Source of the DNA: CAYNLK01 sp964398055
Lineage (GTDB): Bacteria > Chloroflexota > Anaerolineae > 4572-78 > J111
DNA: 64,000 nt
Assembly: GCA_964398055.1 (NCBI GenBank)
Contig: CAYNLK010000030.1
Location: 10,780-74,779, forward strand
Reading direction: 5' to 3'
Shown here: positions 8,806 through 18,357 of the stretch, piece by piece
Numbering within the stretch: position 1 is the stretch's first letter
How the letters are laid out: each line of letters opens with the position of its first letter
The notes under the pieces: generated by a model
Database searches by the model: none
Told to the model about the DNA's origin: nothing
Seen by the model: the letters and a program-made list of their open reading frames with translations, nothing else
Made by a program: the position numbers and the translations under genes

Positions 8806-11085
8806 TCAGTCCGTAAACTTGTTGAGTCTGGTAAATAGCCCCTTCTTCTTGCCGTCAGGCATAATGGCTTTCTTCAGCTTAGCTCCTTCCAGCCTGGCTG
8901 CCTGCAAATTGGCCCCGTGCAGATTAGCCTGACTCAGGTTGGCTTGACTCAAGTTGGCCCGGCTCAAATCAGCCCCGATCAGGCTGGCCTCAGTCAGGTT
9001 GGCCTCAGCCAGATTGGCCCCACCTAATTCGGCAGAAATCAGATTGGCCTTGATTAAATTGGCCCCGGCCAACTGAGCCCCGCGCAGCTTGGCCCCAACC
9101 AGATTGGCTTCATTCAGGTTAGCCCCAGATAAATTAGCCTCCTGGAGATTTGTGTCAACCAGATTGGCCTGGCTCAGATCAGCCCCGGCCAGGTTGGCCC
9201 GGTGCAGGTCTTCGTGGTCAAGATTTACTCCATGTAATTCCCGGCCCTCGACGCCTTGATTGACAATTTTCCAAACCCGCCACCATCTTTCATCGATGCG
9301 GGTGGTCTCGTCAAGCTTAACCTGACCCAGATAGACCCCCCGCAAATTAGCTCCCTGCAAGTCAGCGCCGCTCAAGTTGACTTCGGCCAAATTAGTGGCC
9401 GGCAATTCGGACTCGCTTGGGGTTGTTCCGGCCAGGTTAACGCCGGGCATTTTCGCTTCGTTAAGGTTGGCCTCACGCAGATCGGCCTGACTCAGATTGG
9501 CCCCGTTCAAGTCGGCGCCGCTGAGATTGGCTCCACTCAGGTTGGCCCCGGTCAGGTTGGCCTGCTGCACACTCACCCCGCTCAACTCGGTCTTGCTTAG
9601 ATTAGCCCCGGCCAGGTCGGCCCCATTCAAATTGGCCTTGTACAGGCTGGCTCCATAGAGGTTAGCCCGGGACAGCTTGACTCCACTCAACTTGGCCTTG
9701 CTCAGGTTGGCCCTTTCCAGATTGGCCTCACGCAGGTTGGCGCCGTGCAAATTGGCTTTTTTCAGATTGGCTTCGCTCAGATTGGCCTCGACCAGGTCAG
9801 CCTCACTCAGATTGGCCCCAAACAACTCGGTCCTGCTCAGGTCGACCTGGCCCAGTTTGGCCTGGTGCAGATCACTCACCTTGAGATTAGCCCCGGTCAG
9901 GTTAGCCCCCCGTAAATCGGCTTGAGCCAGGTTGGCCCCACTCAGATCGGCGATGCCCAGATTCGCGCCCTTCAAATTAGCCCCTTTCAGATTGGCCTGG
10001 CCCAAACCGACTTTTTTCAGGTTGGCCTCCGGCAATTTAGCCCCGCGCAGATCAGCCCCGCTCAGATCGGCCGCATACAGTTCGGCCTGACTCAGATTGG
10101 CTTTTCTCAGGTCGGCCTGCCCCAACTTGGCCCCGCTCAAGTCGGCGCCGCTCAGGTCGGCGCCACTCAAGACAGCTTGGCCCAGGTTGGCTCTTTTTAG
10201 ATTGCTGCCGCTCAGGTAAGCCCCGCTTAAATTGGCCTTTCGTAAATCTTGCCCGCCAGCCCCTTGACTCTTGATTTTCCAAACCACTTGCCATTTCTCA
10301 TCGACCTGCGTTGACTCATCGATCTGAATCCGGCCAAATTTGACCATGTCCAGGTTGGCCCCGCGCAAATCGGCCCCGGCCAGCTCCACCCCCTCCAAAT
10401 TGGCTTGCGCCAGGTTGGCCCCCTGCAAATCGGCGCCGGTCAGGTTGGCCCCGCTCAGGTTGACGCCCTGCAGATCGGCCTGGCGTAGATTCGCTCCGGT
10501 CAGGTTAGCGTCGTGGAGGTCGGCCTCGGCCAGATTGGCGCCCGGTAAACTGGCTTCACTGAGATTGGCCCCGCTCAGGTCGGTCCCGGCCAACACCTGC
10601 CCATCAATACCCTGATTCACAATTTCCCAAACCAGTTTCCATTTGGCGTCGCATTGGCTATTATTGTTCAGTTTGACCCCGCGCAGATTGGCCTGGTACA
10701 AGTTGACCCCCGACAAATCGGCCTGGCGCAGGTCGGCCTCACGCAGGTTGGCCCGGCGCAGAGACGCCCCCCGGCGCGGGGCGGCGCTGTCAGGTTCGGC
10801 CTGGTGCAGAACAGCCCCTTCCAGATTGGCCCCGCGCAGGTCGGCCTCGCTCAGGTCGGCGCAGCACAGGATAGCTCCCCGCAGATTGGCCCGGTACAGG
10901 TTGGCTTCGTTCAGATTGGCCTCGCCGGTTATGGCCGCGCCTTCCAAATTGGCTTCCTCCAGGTTGGCCCCGGCCAGATTGGCCCCTTTCAGATCAGCTC
11001 CTTTCAGGTTCGCGCCGGCCAGCCACAACGGCCGCTGGCCCAAATTGATTAACATATAGAGCTGTTCTCTGGATAACTGGCTCAT
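8806..11085 (-). CDS. Very long pentapeptide-repeat protein with three intervening modules
   Basis: A 759-residue protein made almost entirely of A(D/N)LxX pentapeptide repeats, which fold into a right-handed quadrilateral beta-helix. Three non-pentapeptide inserts of about 30 residues at roughly 136-166, 250-281 and 587-618 share the pattern D-x-K/R-W-x-x-V-W-x-I and end in QG-x-x-G-x-x-L. No signal peptide, enzyme domain or membrane segment is visible. The start ATG at 11085 has GGAG 7 nt upstream. The biological role is unknown; pentapeptide proteins can mimic DNA or scaffold complexes. It lies 93 bp downstream of the SARP regulator and in the same direction. Confidence 0.9.
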   Translation of the reverse strand: MSQLSREQLYMLINLGQRPLWLAGANLKGADLKGANLAGANLEEANLEGAAITGEANLNEANLYRANLRGAILCCADLSEADLRGANLEGAVLHQAEPDSAAPRRGASLRRANLREADLRQADLSGVNLYQANLRGVKLNNNSQCDAKWKLVWEIVNQGIDGQVLAGTDLSGANLSEASLPGANLAEADLHDANLTGANLRQADLQGVNLSGANLTGADLQGANLAQANLEGVELAGADLRGANLDMVKFGRIQIDESTQVDEKWQVVWKIKSQGAGGQDLRKANLSGAYLSGSNLKRANLGQAVLSGADLSGADLSGAKLGQADLRKANLSQAELYAADLSGADLRGAKLPEANLKKVGLGQANLKGANLKGANLGIADLSGANLAQADLRGANLTGANLKVSDLHQAKLGQVDLSRTELFGANLSEADLVEANLSEANLKKANLHGANLREANLERANLSKAKLSGVKLSRANLYGASLYKANLNGADLAGANLSKTELSGVSVQQANLTGANLSGANLSGADLNGANLSQADLREANLNEAKMPGVNLAGTTPSESELPATNLAEVNLSGADLQGANLRGVYLGQVKLDETTRIDERWWRVWKIVNQGVEGRELHGVNLDHEDLHRANLAGADLSQANLVDTNLQEANLSGANLNEANLVGAKLRGAQLAGANLIKANLISAELGGANLAEANLTEASLIGADLSRANLSQANLSQANLHGANLQAARLEGAKLKKAIMPDGKKKGLFTRLNKFTD

Positions 11086-11178
11086 CACTATTCTCCATGG
11101 TGGGATTTAAGCCCAACGGCACAATTCCCAGGATTCCGCGCCCCATTTTTCACTAGCCGGCAAGGGAAGACCGAGTGG

Positions 11179-14100
11179 TTATGGTGTAACCACCGTATCG
11201 ACGATTTCTTTCACGGCTACTTCAAAGCTGTGGGCCTGGAGCCGCGCTTGAACAGTTTCTAACTGCTGGGGGGTGAATTGGGCCATAAGAGCGGCGCGAA
11301 GTTTCTCGGCGCGGTCTTTGGCATCTTGGGTGCTGGCCGGCTGATGGAGGATATGCAGCGCCAACTCCAGCGCCGCTGCATTCAGCCCCTGTTGTTGGTA
11401 GATCTCCGCCAGCGTGGCCAACACGTCGAGCGCCCCCGTGTTGTAATCCGCTTCGACCGCGGTTTTGAGCGCCTCCAGCGCCCATTGCTCTGCTTGCGCC
11501 AATTCCTGATGGGCCAGAGCTAACCGGCTGAGGGCATTGAGCGCCCACGATAGGCTCCACCGGTCGCCAACTTCCCGTTGCAGGGCAACGCTCTGCTCGA
11601 TCAGGCGGCGCGCTTCGGCGTCATCGCCGGCCGCTTGCGCCACCATAGCCAGACGCTCCAGGGCCAACCCAATCCCCCAACGATTGCCAGCTTCTTGGGC
11701 AATCTGTAAACCTTCGCGCAGCAGTTCCTGCGCTTCGGTTAGGCGGCCTAACGCTTGGGCCGTGCGGCTGAAATAAATACCAATAAAGAGGGTGTGGTAT
11801 GGATCGCCTATGGTACGGCAGAGCGCCATGGCCTCGCTGAGCCAACGATATGCCTCTGCATAGTCGCCTTTGTCGTGGGTCAACCCGCCCAGAAGGCCGG
11901 CAGCCAATGATTGGAGGTAGGTATGCCCCAAGGCGCGGCTTAGAGTTAGACCCTCGTGCATATAGCGTGAGCCGGCCTCAAAGTCGCCGGCAGCCCAGCA
12001 TACAATCCCATAATGAACCAGGGCAAAGGCCAGGGCATAAGTTTCGCCCAGCGGTTGTAACAGCGACAGGCTGGTCTGGTAAAGCCGTAAGGCTTCACGA
12101 TTGTTGCCCTGGCGCAGGTTGAAAAAAGCCTGGTAGTTGAGCATATCACCCAGGGCTTCCTCCAATTTTACCCTTTCCGGCGTCGGGTCATTGTTTTCCA
12201 GAGCCGCCAGCCGCGTCCGGACCACTTCAGCGCCGCAACTAAAAATCGCTACGGCCTCTTGAAAATATTGGTGTAGCTCGTAAAAGTAGTACAACGGTTC
12301 GGTTGTGTTGTGCAGCAAATTAATCTGTTTGCAGGTTAGGGCAATATCCCAGGCAGTGCGGATGTTGTCAATGTCGGCATTGAGTTCAGCCAGGGTATCT
12401 TTCTGGCGCTGACTTCTTAAGTCTGCTTCACGCGTCTGAAGCAGCGTTAGATAATAATGACTGTGGCGATCACGCCAGGCCCGTTCTTCGTCCGGCTGTT
12501 CTTGCAGGCGGAGCGCGGCATATTGCCGCAGCAATTCGTGCAGTTCATACCGCCCGATATTCGACTGGCTGGTGACCAATGACTTATTGACCAACCCGGC
12601 CAACAATCGCAGCGACGCCCCCGTAATTTGTTGGGCAGCCTCGCGGGTGAAACCGCCTCGAAAAACAGAGAGCGCCTTGAACAACGCCTGTTCCTCGGCT
12701 TTCAAACGCTCCCACGACCAGCCAAAGACCAGCCGCATACTGCGATGCCGGTCGGGGATATCGCGTAGTTCACTCTCCAGCAGGTCCAGCCCGTGGCTGA
12801 GCTCGGCGGCAATCTCAGCCAGCGACAGCACGTTAGACCAGGCGGCGGCCAGCTCAATGGCCAGGGGCATACCCCAGACCACCTGCAAAATATGTTTGAG
12901 GTGCGGTAAATCCTCAACCCGCAGCCCAAAATCGGGACGCACGTGCCGGGCAGTCTGCACAAAAAGCTGCACGGCCTCATGGGTTAGCGCCTCTTTAACA
13001 TCAACCAACTCGGCAAAATTCAAGCCACTGATGGGCCAGAGAATTTCATTGGTCAAATTGAGCCTTTCCCACGACGTGACCAGCACTTTCACTCCGGGCG
13101 CGGTTTGTAAGATTTGGCTGACCAGCGCTGCGCCGCCCAACACATGTTCAAAATTGTCCAGGATCAACAACATCTGCTTGTGACGCAGGTAGGTTAGCAA
13201 TTGGATGGCCGGTTCTTCAGCAGAGGAAAGGGGGCACGCCAATCCTTCGGCAATGGTGTGAGCGATAGCATCGGCTGACCGAATGGGGGCCAGCGAAATA
13301 AAGTAAACTCCGTGGGTAAACAACGAAGCCGGCTGGAGCTGTTGTTCGGCCAGAGCCAGCGCCAGACGGGTTTTGCCGATGCCGCCTGGCCCAACAATGG
13401 TAATCAAGCGCACGTCAGGATCGCTGAGGCGCTGCTGCAAGCCGTCCAGGGTCGCTTCCCGGCCGATAAAAGGGGTCGCCTGGAGCGGCAAATTATGGGG
13501 TGGACGGGCGGGTTCGGAGGCCAGAGGAGACCTTGACAGCGCCGCAGCCGGGAGTGGCAGGCGATTGGCTTTAATGGTTTCGGCCAGGGCGGTAGTTTCG
13601 GCTGCAGGAAGAACGCCCAGCTCCCGCTCAAGGAGTTGACAGCAGGTTTGATACTGGTGGAGGGCCGCTGCCGGTTGGCCGGCCCAGGCATAAAGTTGCA
13701 TCAATTGGCGGTGGGCCGGTTCGTGCAGCGGGTCCAGGGCCAGCCAGCGCCGGGCATAACTGATGGCCTGCTCACCGGATATTTCCCCCTGTTCGATCAA
13801 AAGTTGCACCAGTCGCTCTAGCGCCCCGGCCAATTCCCGGCGCAGCCCCTCCGTCTCAAAGGTCTGCCAGGTATCAAAATCGGGGCTGTCCGGTAGGGTA
13901 AAGCCGGCCAGAAAATCGTTCTGCGCCAGGGTTACGGCTTCCGTGAGAGGGTCCAGACAGGCCGGACAGCCCCGGTTGGACGAGTGACCATGCTGCTGGC
14001 CCATGGCCAGCAATTCACGGAACCGGTCGATATCCAGCCACAGGTTAGGTTGGGAGGGCAACAACACCGTGTCGCGATCCACTTCTAACCAGCGCTGGCC

Positions 14101-14325
14101 CAAACTCTTGTTCAAAACCCAGAGCATCCGGCGCACCTCACCGCGACCGGCGGCCGGCTCATAGTCGGGCCAGAGCAGGGCAGCCAGCGCCTGGCGGGTA
14201 TGGCGCTGGCGAGTCACAGCCAGGTAGGCCAGCAACGCCAGAGCTTTGTGGTGGCTGAGTAAAACCGCCTCGCCGTCGAGCTCAAGCCGCGGTGCACCAA
14301 AGAAGTAGAGCGCCAATTGCGACAT
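11179..14325 (-). CDS. SARP/AfsR-type regulator (wHTH-BTAD-NB-ARC-TPR)
   Basis: A 1048-residue signalling ATPase. It has an N-terminal winged helix (about 1-95), a BTAD domain (95-245), an NB-ARC/STAND NTPase with Walker A GPGGIGKT and the downstream LLILDNFEH Walker B, then a long helical region with tetratricopeptide repeats (about 620-1010). This class activates target genes after ligand or partner binding drives NTP-dependent assembly. The ATG at 14325 is chosen because GGGGAG is 4-5 nt upstream; an in-frame start 18 codons earlier lacks this. The pentapeptide gene downstream and the divergent FAD oxidase are candidate targets. Confidence 0.9.
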   Translation of the reverse strand: MSQLALYFFGAPRLELDGEAVLLSHHKALALLAYLAVTRQRHTRQALAALLWPDYEPAAGRGEVRRMLWVLNKSLGQRWLEVDRDTVLLPSQPNLWLDIDRFRELLAMGQQHGHSSNRGCPACLDPLTEAVTLAQNDFLAGFTLPDSPDFDTWQTFETEGLRRELAGALERLVQLLIEQGEISGEQAISYARRWLALDPLHEPAHRQLMQLYAWAGQPAAALHQYQTCCQLLERELGVLPAAETTALAETIKANRLPLPAAALSRSPLASEPARPPHNLPLQATPFIGREATLDGLQQRLSDPDVRLITIVGPGGIGKTRLALALAEQQLQPASLFTHGVYFISLAPIRSADAIAHTIAEGLACPLSSAEEPAIQLLTYLRHKQMLLILDNFEHVLGGAALVSQILQTAPGVKVLVTSWERLNLTNEILWPISGLNFAELVDVKEALTHEAVQLFVQTARHVRPDFGLRVEDLPHLKHILQVVWGMPLAIELAAAWSNVLSLAEIAAELSHGLDLLESELRDIPDRHRSMRLVFGWSWERLKAEEQALFKALSVFRGGFTREAAQQITGASLRLLAGLVNKSLVTSQSNIGRYELHELLRQYAALRLQEQPDEERAWRDRHSHYYLTLLQTREADLRSQRQKDTLAELNADIDNIRTAWDIALTCKQINLLHNTTEPLYYFYELHQYFQEAVAIFSCGAEVVRTRLAALENNDPTPERVKLEEALGDMLNYQAFFNLRQGNNREALRLYQTSLSLLQPLGETYALAFALVHYGIVCWAAGDFEAGSRYMHEGLTLSRALGHTYLQSLAAGLLGGLTHDKGDYAEAYRWLSEAMALCRTIGDPYHTLFIGIYFSRTAQALGRLTEAQELLREGLQIAQEAGNRWGIGLALERLAMVAQAAGDDAEARRLIEQSVALQREVGDRWSLSWALNALSRLALAHQELAQAEQWALEALKTAVEADYNTGALDVLATLAEIYQQQGLNAAALELALHILHQPASTQDAKDRAEKLRAALMAQFTPQQLETVQARLQAHSFEVAVKEIVDTVVTP

Positions 14326-14442
14326 ATCACTCCCCAAAAAATAGACCGCCGCCGACAGACCGCCGAAAGACATCATCATCGGTGGTATGCCGCAGACTCG
14401 TGATGACTCCTTACAAATAGCCGAAAGATATTGTCACTGTGA

Positions 14443-14470
14443 ATTATAACCCAAGCGCGATGGGATGCAA
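14443..14470 (-). promoter_or_regulatory. Promoter of the SARP regulator gene
   Basis: Minus-strand TTGCAT (14470-14465) and a perfect TATAAT (14448-14443) with a 16-bp spacer, about 120 bp upstream of the ATG at 14325. The intergenic region 14326-14612 is shared with the divergent oxidase gene. Confidence 0.6.
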
Positions 14471-14612
14471 TTGGCACGATGTTGGAACGCTTGAGGGCGA
14501 TATTTTGCACATTTTTGGCATAGTTCTTTGATAAATTGATGACAAGCATTAACAACGTTCCGCTAACTTTCATAACAACAACCGGACCGAGTCCGGGAAA
14601 AGGAGAAAAATT

Positions 14613-16010
14613 ATGTTGCAAACGTTACCAAAAAGTTCAATCAGTACCGGGCCGTGGTCCCTGCTGCAATCTCGGCTAGAAGGCGCGGTGATAGCCCCGG
14701 AGGACCCCCGCTACGATCAAGCCCGCCGGGCCTGGAACCTGAGTGTTGAACAACGGCCAGCCATTATCGTGGCGCCCAAAAACGCCGCCGATGTGGTCAA
14801 GGCCGTGCGCTTTGCTCGTAGTGAGGGGTTAGGCGTTGCAGTTCAGGCCACCGGGCATGGCAATGTGCGGCCGGCCAATGGCTGTCTACTCATACTTACT
14901 GCTGATATGCAAGGCGTAACCATTGACGCCGCGGCTCAAACCGCCTGGCTTGAAGCTGGGGTCAAATGGGGCGCGGTGCTGGAAAAAGCGCAAGCGGAGG
15001 GGTTGGCGCCGCTGCTCGGCTCCTCGCCGGAGGTGGGGGCTTTCGGCTATACCCTGGGCGGCGGGATGGGCTGGTTAGCCCGCAAGTACGGTCTGGCCAC
15101 CGACAGCGTGAATACCTTTGAAGTGGTCACTGCGGACGGGCAACTGCGGCGGGCCAGCGAGACCGAAAACAGCGACCTTTTCTGGGGATTGCGCGGCGGC
15201 GGCGGCAGTCTGGCTATCGTCACCGGTATGGAAATCAAGCTTTATCCGGTGACCACGGTCTACGGCGGCAACCTCTTTTACCCGATTGAGCAGGCTAAAG
15301 AGGTTATTACCCGCTACCGGGAGTGGCTGCCGTCTGTGCCTGATGAACTGACGTCATCGTTTGTGCTCATGAACTTCCCGCCCATTCCCGCCATACCTGA
15401 GTTCCTGCGGGGCCAATCGTTTGTGATGATCCGCGGCTGCTACTGCGGTCCCGTCGAGCAGGGCGACGCATTGCTGGACTACTGGCGAAGCTGGCGCGCC
15501 CCGCTGATCGATGATTTCAAAGCTATGCCGTTTAGTCAAGTGGCGACGATTAGCAATGATCCGGTTGAGCCGATCGCCGCCCTGGGCAGCGGCGCCTGGC
15601 TGAGCCAGCTAAGCGATGCCGCCATTGAGATTTTGATCACCAGCAGCCAGCCGGCCGCGGGCAGCCCGCTAATCTTCATCGAGGTGCGCCATGCCGGGGG
15701 GGCTATGGAGCACCCGGGGACAGGCGCTTACAGCAACCGGGCAGATTCCCTGAGTCTGGAAATGGTGGGCGCCATCTTCTCACCGGAAGGTCACACCACG
15801 CTGCGGCACTTTTGCGCTCAGGTCAAACAGGCGTTGCAGCCCTACCTATCCGGCAAAGTGTACATGAATTTTCTCGAGGGGGAAGAGTCGCAAGCGCAAG
15901 TTAAAAATGGCTTTGCGCCGGAAGCGTACCAGCGCCTGACTCAGTTGAAGGCTAAATACGACCCCGAAAATGTTTTTGGTTACAGTTTTAATATCCCACC
16001 GGCGCGCTAA
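14613..16010 (+). CDS. FAD-linked oxidase of the BBE (berberine-bridge-like) family
   Basis: A 465-residue flavoprotein oxidoreductase. The PCMH-type FAD-binding domain (about 50-225) has the ATGHGN segment, where the His aligns with the covalently flavinylated residue of the family, and LGGGMGWLARKYGLA. The substrate-binding part follows, and a C-terminal BBE motif (DPENVFGYSFNIPP) closes the protein. No signal peptide is seen. AAGGAG is 7 nt before the ATG. The substrate is unknown; family members oxidise sugars, alcohols and secondary metabolites. The SRPBCC gene follows within 91 bp and may be co-transcribed. Confidence 0.88.
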   Translation: MLQTLPKSSISTGPWSLLQSRLEGAVIAPEDPRYDQARRAWNLSVEQRPAIIVAPKNAADVVKAVRFARSEGLGVAVQATGHGNVRPANGCLLILTADMQGVTIDAAAQTAWLEAGVKWGAVLEKAQAEGLAPLLGSSPEVGAFGYTLGGGMGWLARKYGLATDSVNTFEVVTADGQLRRASETENSDLFWGLRGGGGSLAIVTGMEIKLYPVTTVYGGNLFYPIEQAKEVITRYREWLPSVPDELTSSFVLMNFPPIPAIPEFLRGQSFVMIRGCYCGPVEQGDALLDYWRSWRAPLIDDFKAMPFSQVATISNDPVEPIAALGSGAWLSQLSDAAIEILITSSQPAAGSPLIFIEVRHAGGAMEHPGTGAYSNRADSLSLEMVGAIFSPEGHTTLRHFCAQVKQALQPYLSGKVYMNFLEGEESQAQVKNGFAPEAYQRLTQLKAKYDPENVFGYSFNIPPAR

Positions 16011-16101
16011 TCTTTCAATGTAGGGCCTGGGTTCACCCGTTCCTGGTATGAGTCGGGAACGGGTGAACAACAATCCACGGGGGCTGATAAAGGGATTGCT
16101 T

Positions 16102-16566
16102 ATGCCAATCATCACTGTTGCCGTTTCAAAAACGATTAATGCGCCGGCCAACCAGATTTACTCCATCCTGGCCGATTACCAAAACCACCATCCGCATATT
16201 CTACCCAAAGCCTTTACCAGTCTGGAGGTAGAAGAGGGAGGTCAGGGAGCGGGCACTGTCTTTAAGGCCGGTTTACAACTGCTGGGTCAAAAACAGAGTT
16301 TCCGTATGTGTGTCACCGAACCAGAACCGGGCCGTGTGTTAGCGGAAACTGATCTTAATTCCGACCTGGTCACCTCCTTTACCGTCGCCCCGGGGGAGAG
16401 TGGCAGTTCAGATGTGACCATCGCTACCACTTTTCAGTCCAGGCCCGGCGTGAGGGGGTTCATAGAACGGCTCACCGTACCGGGCCTTCTGCGGCGCATC
16501 TATCGCCAGGAATTACAACAACTGGAGGCATATATCGAGCGCACCGGTTCTCTCGCTATGAATTAA
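16102..16566 (+). CDS. SRPBCC family (polyketide cyclase/START-like) protein
   Basis: A 154-residue protein of the SRPBCC helix-grip fold: N-terminal strand TVAVSKTINAPANQIYSIL, central beta sheet and C-terminal long helix. Proteins of this fold bind hydrophobic ligands in a cavity. The ATG at 16102 is preferred, with AAAGGGA 6 nt upstream; an in-frame ATG 18 codons earlier adds only low-complexity sequence. It follows the FAD oxidase and could bind its substrate or product, which is inference. Confidence 0.82.
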   Translation: MPIITVAVSKTINAPANQIYSILADYQNHHPHILPKAFTSLEVEEGGQGAGTVFKAGLQLLGQKQSFRMCVTEPEPGRVLAETDLNSDLVTSFTVAPGESGSSDVTIATTFQSRPGVRGFIERLTVPGLLRRIYRQELQQLEAYIERTGSLAMN

Positions 16567-16615
16567 TAAGGAGTCGTCATGAACCTGACGGCACACCACC
16601 GAAAATGAAAATGGA

Positions 16616-16708
16616 ACACAGAGAGCGCAGAGAAGACGCAGAGCTACGCTGAGTTCTTCTTGAATTTTTCTCTATGTATCTCTGTGACGCCTCTGTGAAA
16701 CTCTGTGT
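16616..16708. repeat. Dispersed CACAGAG-type inverted repeat
   Basis: A left arm rich in ACACAGAGAGCGCAGAG and GACGCAGAG (16616-16643) pairs imperfectly with a right arm CTCTGTGACGCCTCTGTG and ACTCTGTGT (16680-16708). It fills the gap between the SRPBCC gene and the secreted protein. Related sequences are common between genes in many environmental bacteria, based on general knowledge rather than a search here. Confidence 0.6.
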
Positions 16709-16733
16709 AAGTTTATTTTCTGGGGAGCTAACG

Positions 16734-18224
16734 ATGTTGCAAATTCATTTAAAGTTTCTGTTCCGTCTGCTGACAACAATCAGCCTGGCCCTGTTCATTA
16801 TTATCACAGTCACTTCAGCGCCGGCTCAAGCCCAAGAACCGGAGGGTCACACCATCTTCCTGCCGCTCCTCATCAAGAGCGGCGCTGCTACCCCCCCGCC
16901 TCCGGCGCCGATTACGGGCGGCTTATTTATCGACACCCAATTCAAGACCAGCAACGCCAGCATCCAGGTCGATGCCCAGGGGAGGATGCACCTGGCCTAC
17001 TACTATTACGAAGCGGCCAATGCCGGCAAGCCGACCTCCGGGGTGTACCTTTTTTGCCCCGGTAACTGCGAGAACAGGGGTAGCTGGACTGGGGTGAGTA
17101 TGGGCGAGCTGGTCAACGAAATCCAGCTCAAATTGACGCCGGCCGGACAGCCGCGGATCATCTTCCGGGCTTCTTCCCAGGCGCGGCCAAACGGCAACGA
17201 CTACTTCTTTGCCGCTTGTGACCAAAACTGCACCGATCCGGCCCGGTGGGGCGTGATCTACCTGACCTCGAGTTCGGGCATCGGCGTGATTGATTTGTTG
17301 AAGGATGACGCCTTGCCGCAGCGCTATTTTGCGCTCGATCCTGATGGCCGGCCCCGATTTGTCTACAATGATGGGATAACAGGTCACAACGGCACGTTCT
17401 ACGCCTTCTGCGATGGCGACTGCCTGGACCCGGCCCATTGGTTCGAAACCCGGATCAATAAAGACAATAGCGGCCAGGGTGGGCCTTATCGGGATGAAAA
17501 TTTTTATTATCCGGCCTTGACCTTCACTCCTGACGGCCTGCCGCGCCTGGTCACCGATGGCGTCTCGATGCAGGATGAATTTTTTCTCTATTACCTGGCC
17601 TGTGACGAGAGTTGTGGCGATGGCGCCAACTGGACCAGTGCGCCGCTGGCCGAACGGGGCAGCGGGCCGCACCTCTCCTACGACATCGCCATAGACGGCG
17701 CCGGGCGGCCCCGGGTTGCCTTCTATCAGGGCGCGCTCCTGGGCGGTCAGGGCGACCGGCTCTTCTATCTCTGGTGCAATGGGGGCTGTCTCGACGGGAA
17801 CAACTGGACCGGTAATAATTTGGGACTGAGCCAGAATGATGGCCGGGGGCCGGATTTGGAACTGGACGCGGCCGGGCGACCGCGAATCGCCTATGCCCTG
17901 TACAACGCCGGCGGGCTGGGCTATAGCTGGTGTAACGGCAACTGCGAGTCGGCCGGCGCCGCCTGGCAGCACCGGGTAGTCAAATCGCGGGCTAATCTGC
18001 TGGCCGCGTGGCCGGTAGCCTTCCCGCCGCATTGCGACGGCGGTTTGTGGGATGGCTTAACGCCGACCCTGGCGCTCGACGGGGGCGGCCATCCCCGCAT
18101 CGCCTACGATACCACCTACAATGCCCGGTGTATCTACATTCCGGAAACAGGTGAGTGGCGGCCAACGCAAATATTCCACTTGATCTGGCGGGCCGTGCGG
18201 GTTGACTTTTTCCCGCAGCCGTAG
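16734..18224 (+). CDS. Secreted repeat protein with six C-x3-C-W motifs
   Basis: A 496-residue exported protein. The start ATG at 16734 has GGGGAG 6 nt upstream. A signal peptide (about 1-35, ending in APAQAQ) is followed by a short FLPLLIKSG segment and a Pro-rich linker, a pattern common after signal peptides in Chloroflexota. The body repeats units of the type D-x-x-G-R-P-R followed by C-x3-C-x5-W; six such Cys pairs are visible (the last with x6), suggesting a beta-propeller with one disulfide per blade. No catalytic motif is recognised. It is likely an extracellular binding or structural protein. Confidence 0.75.
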   Translation: MLQIHLKFLFRLLTTISLALFIIITVTSAPAQAQEPEGHTIFLPLLIKSGAATPPPPAPITGGLFIDTQFKTSNASIQVDAQGRMHLAYYYYEAANAGKPTSGVYLFCPGNCENRGSWTGVSMGELVNEIQLKLTPAGQPRIIFRASSQARPNGNDYFFAACDQNCTDPARWGVIYLTSSSGIGVIDLLKDDALPQRYFALDPDGRPRFVYNDGITGHNGTFYAFCDGDCLDPAHWFETRINKDNSGQGGPYRDENFYYPALTFTPDGLPRLVTDGVSMQDEFFLYYLACDESCGDGANWTSAPLAERGSGPHLSYDIAIDGAGRPRVAFYQGALLGGQGDRLFYLWCNGGCLDGNNWTGNNLGLSQNDGRGPDLELDAAGRPRIAYALYNAGGLGYSWCNGNCESAGAAWQHRVVKSRANLLAAWPVAFPPHCDGGLWDGLTPTLALDGGGHPRIAYDTTYNARCIYIPETGEWRPTQIFHLIWRAVRVDFFPQP

Positions 18225-18238
18225 CAGAGCCAAAAGTG

Positions 18239-18336
18239 TGTCATTTCGAGGCCGAAGGCCGAGAAATCCCTGAAGCCGAACTCTAAAATGCCACATCTCA
18301 GGGATTTCTCGCCGTCTGCGACGGCTCGAAATGACA
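18239..18336. repeat. 98-bp inverted repeat between convergent genes
   Basis: The left arm TGTCATTTCGAG...GAGAAATCCCTGA (18239-18273) is repeated inverted as TCAGGGATTTCTC...CTCGAAATGACA (18298-18336). The outer and inner stems are near perfect, the middle is degenerate. It lies between the convergent secreted protein and CocE genes and could act as a terminator, but its size and wide-spread-type sequence suggest a small palindromic repeat element. Confidence 0.75.
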
Positions 18337-18357
18337 TGGTCACCTGAATAGTTACAT

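Noticed and set aside
8806..11085. Plus-strand coding regions opposite the pentapeptide gene
   Set aside because: They arise from the 15-bp periodicity of the real gene on the other strand and lack start signals.
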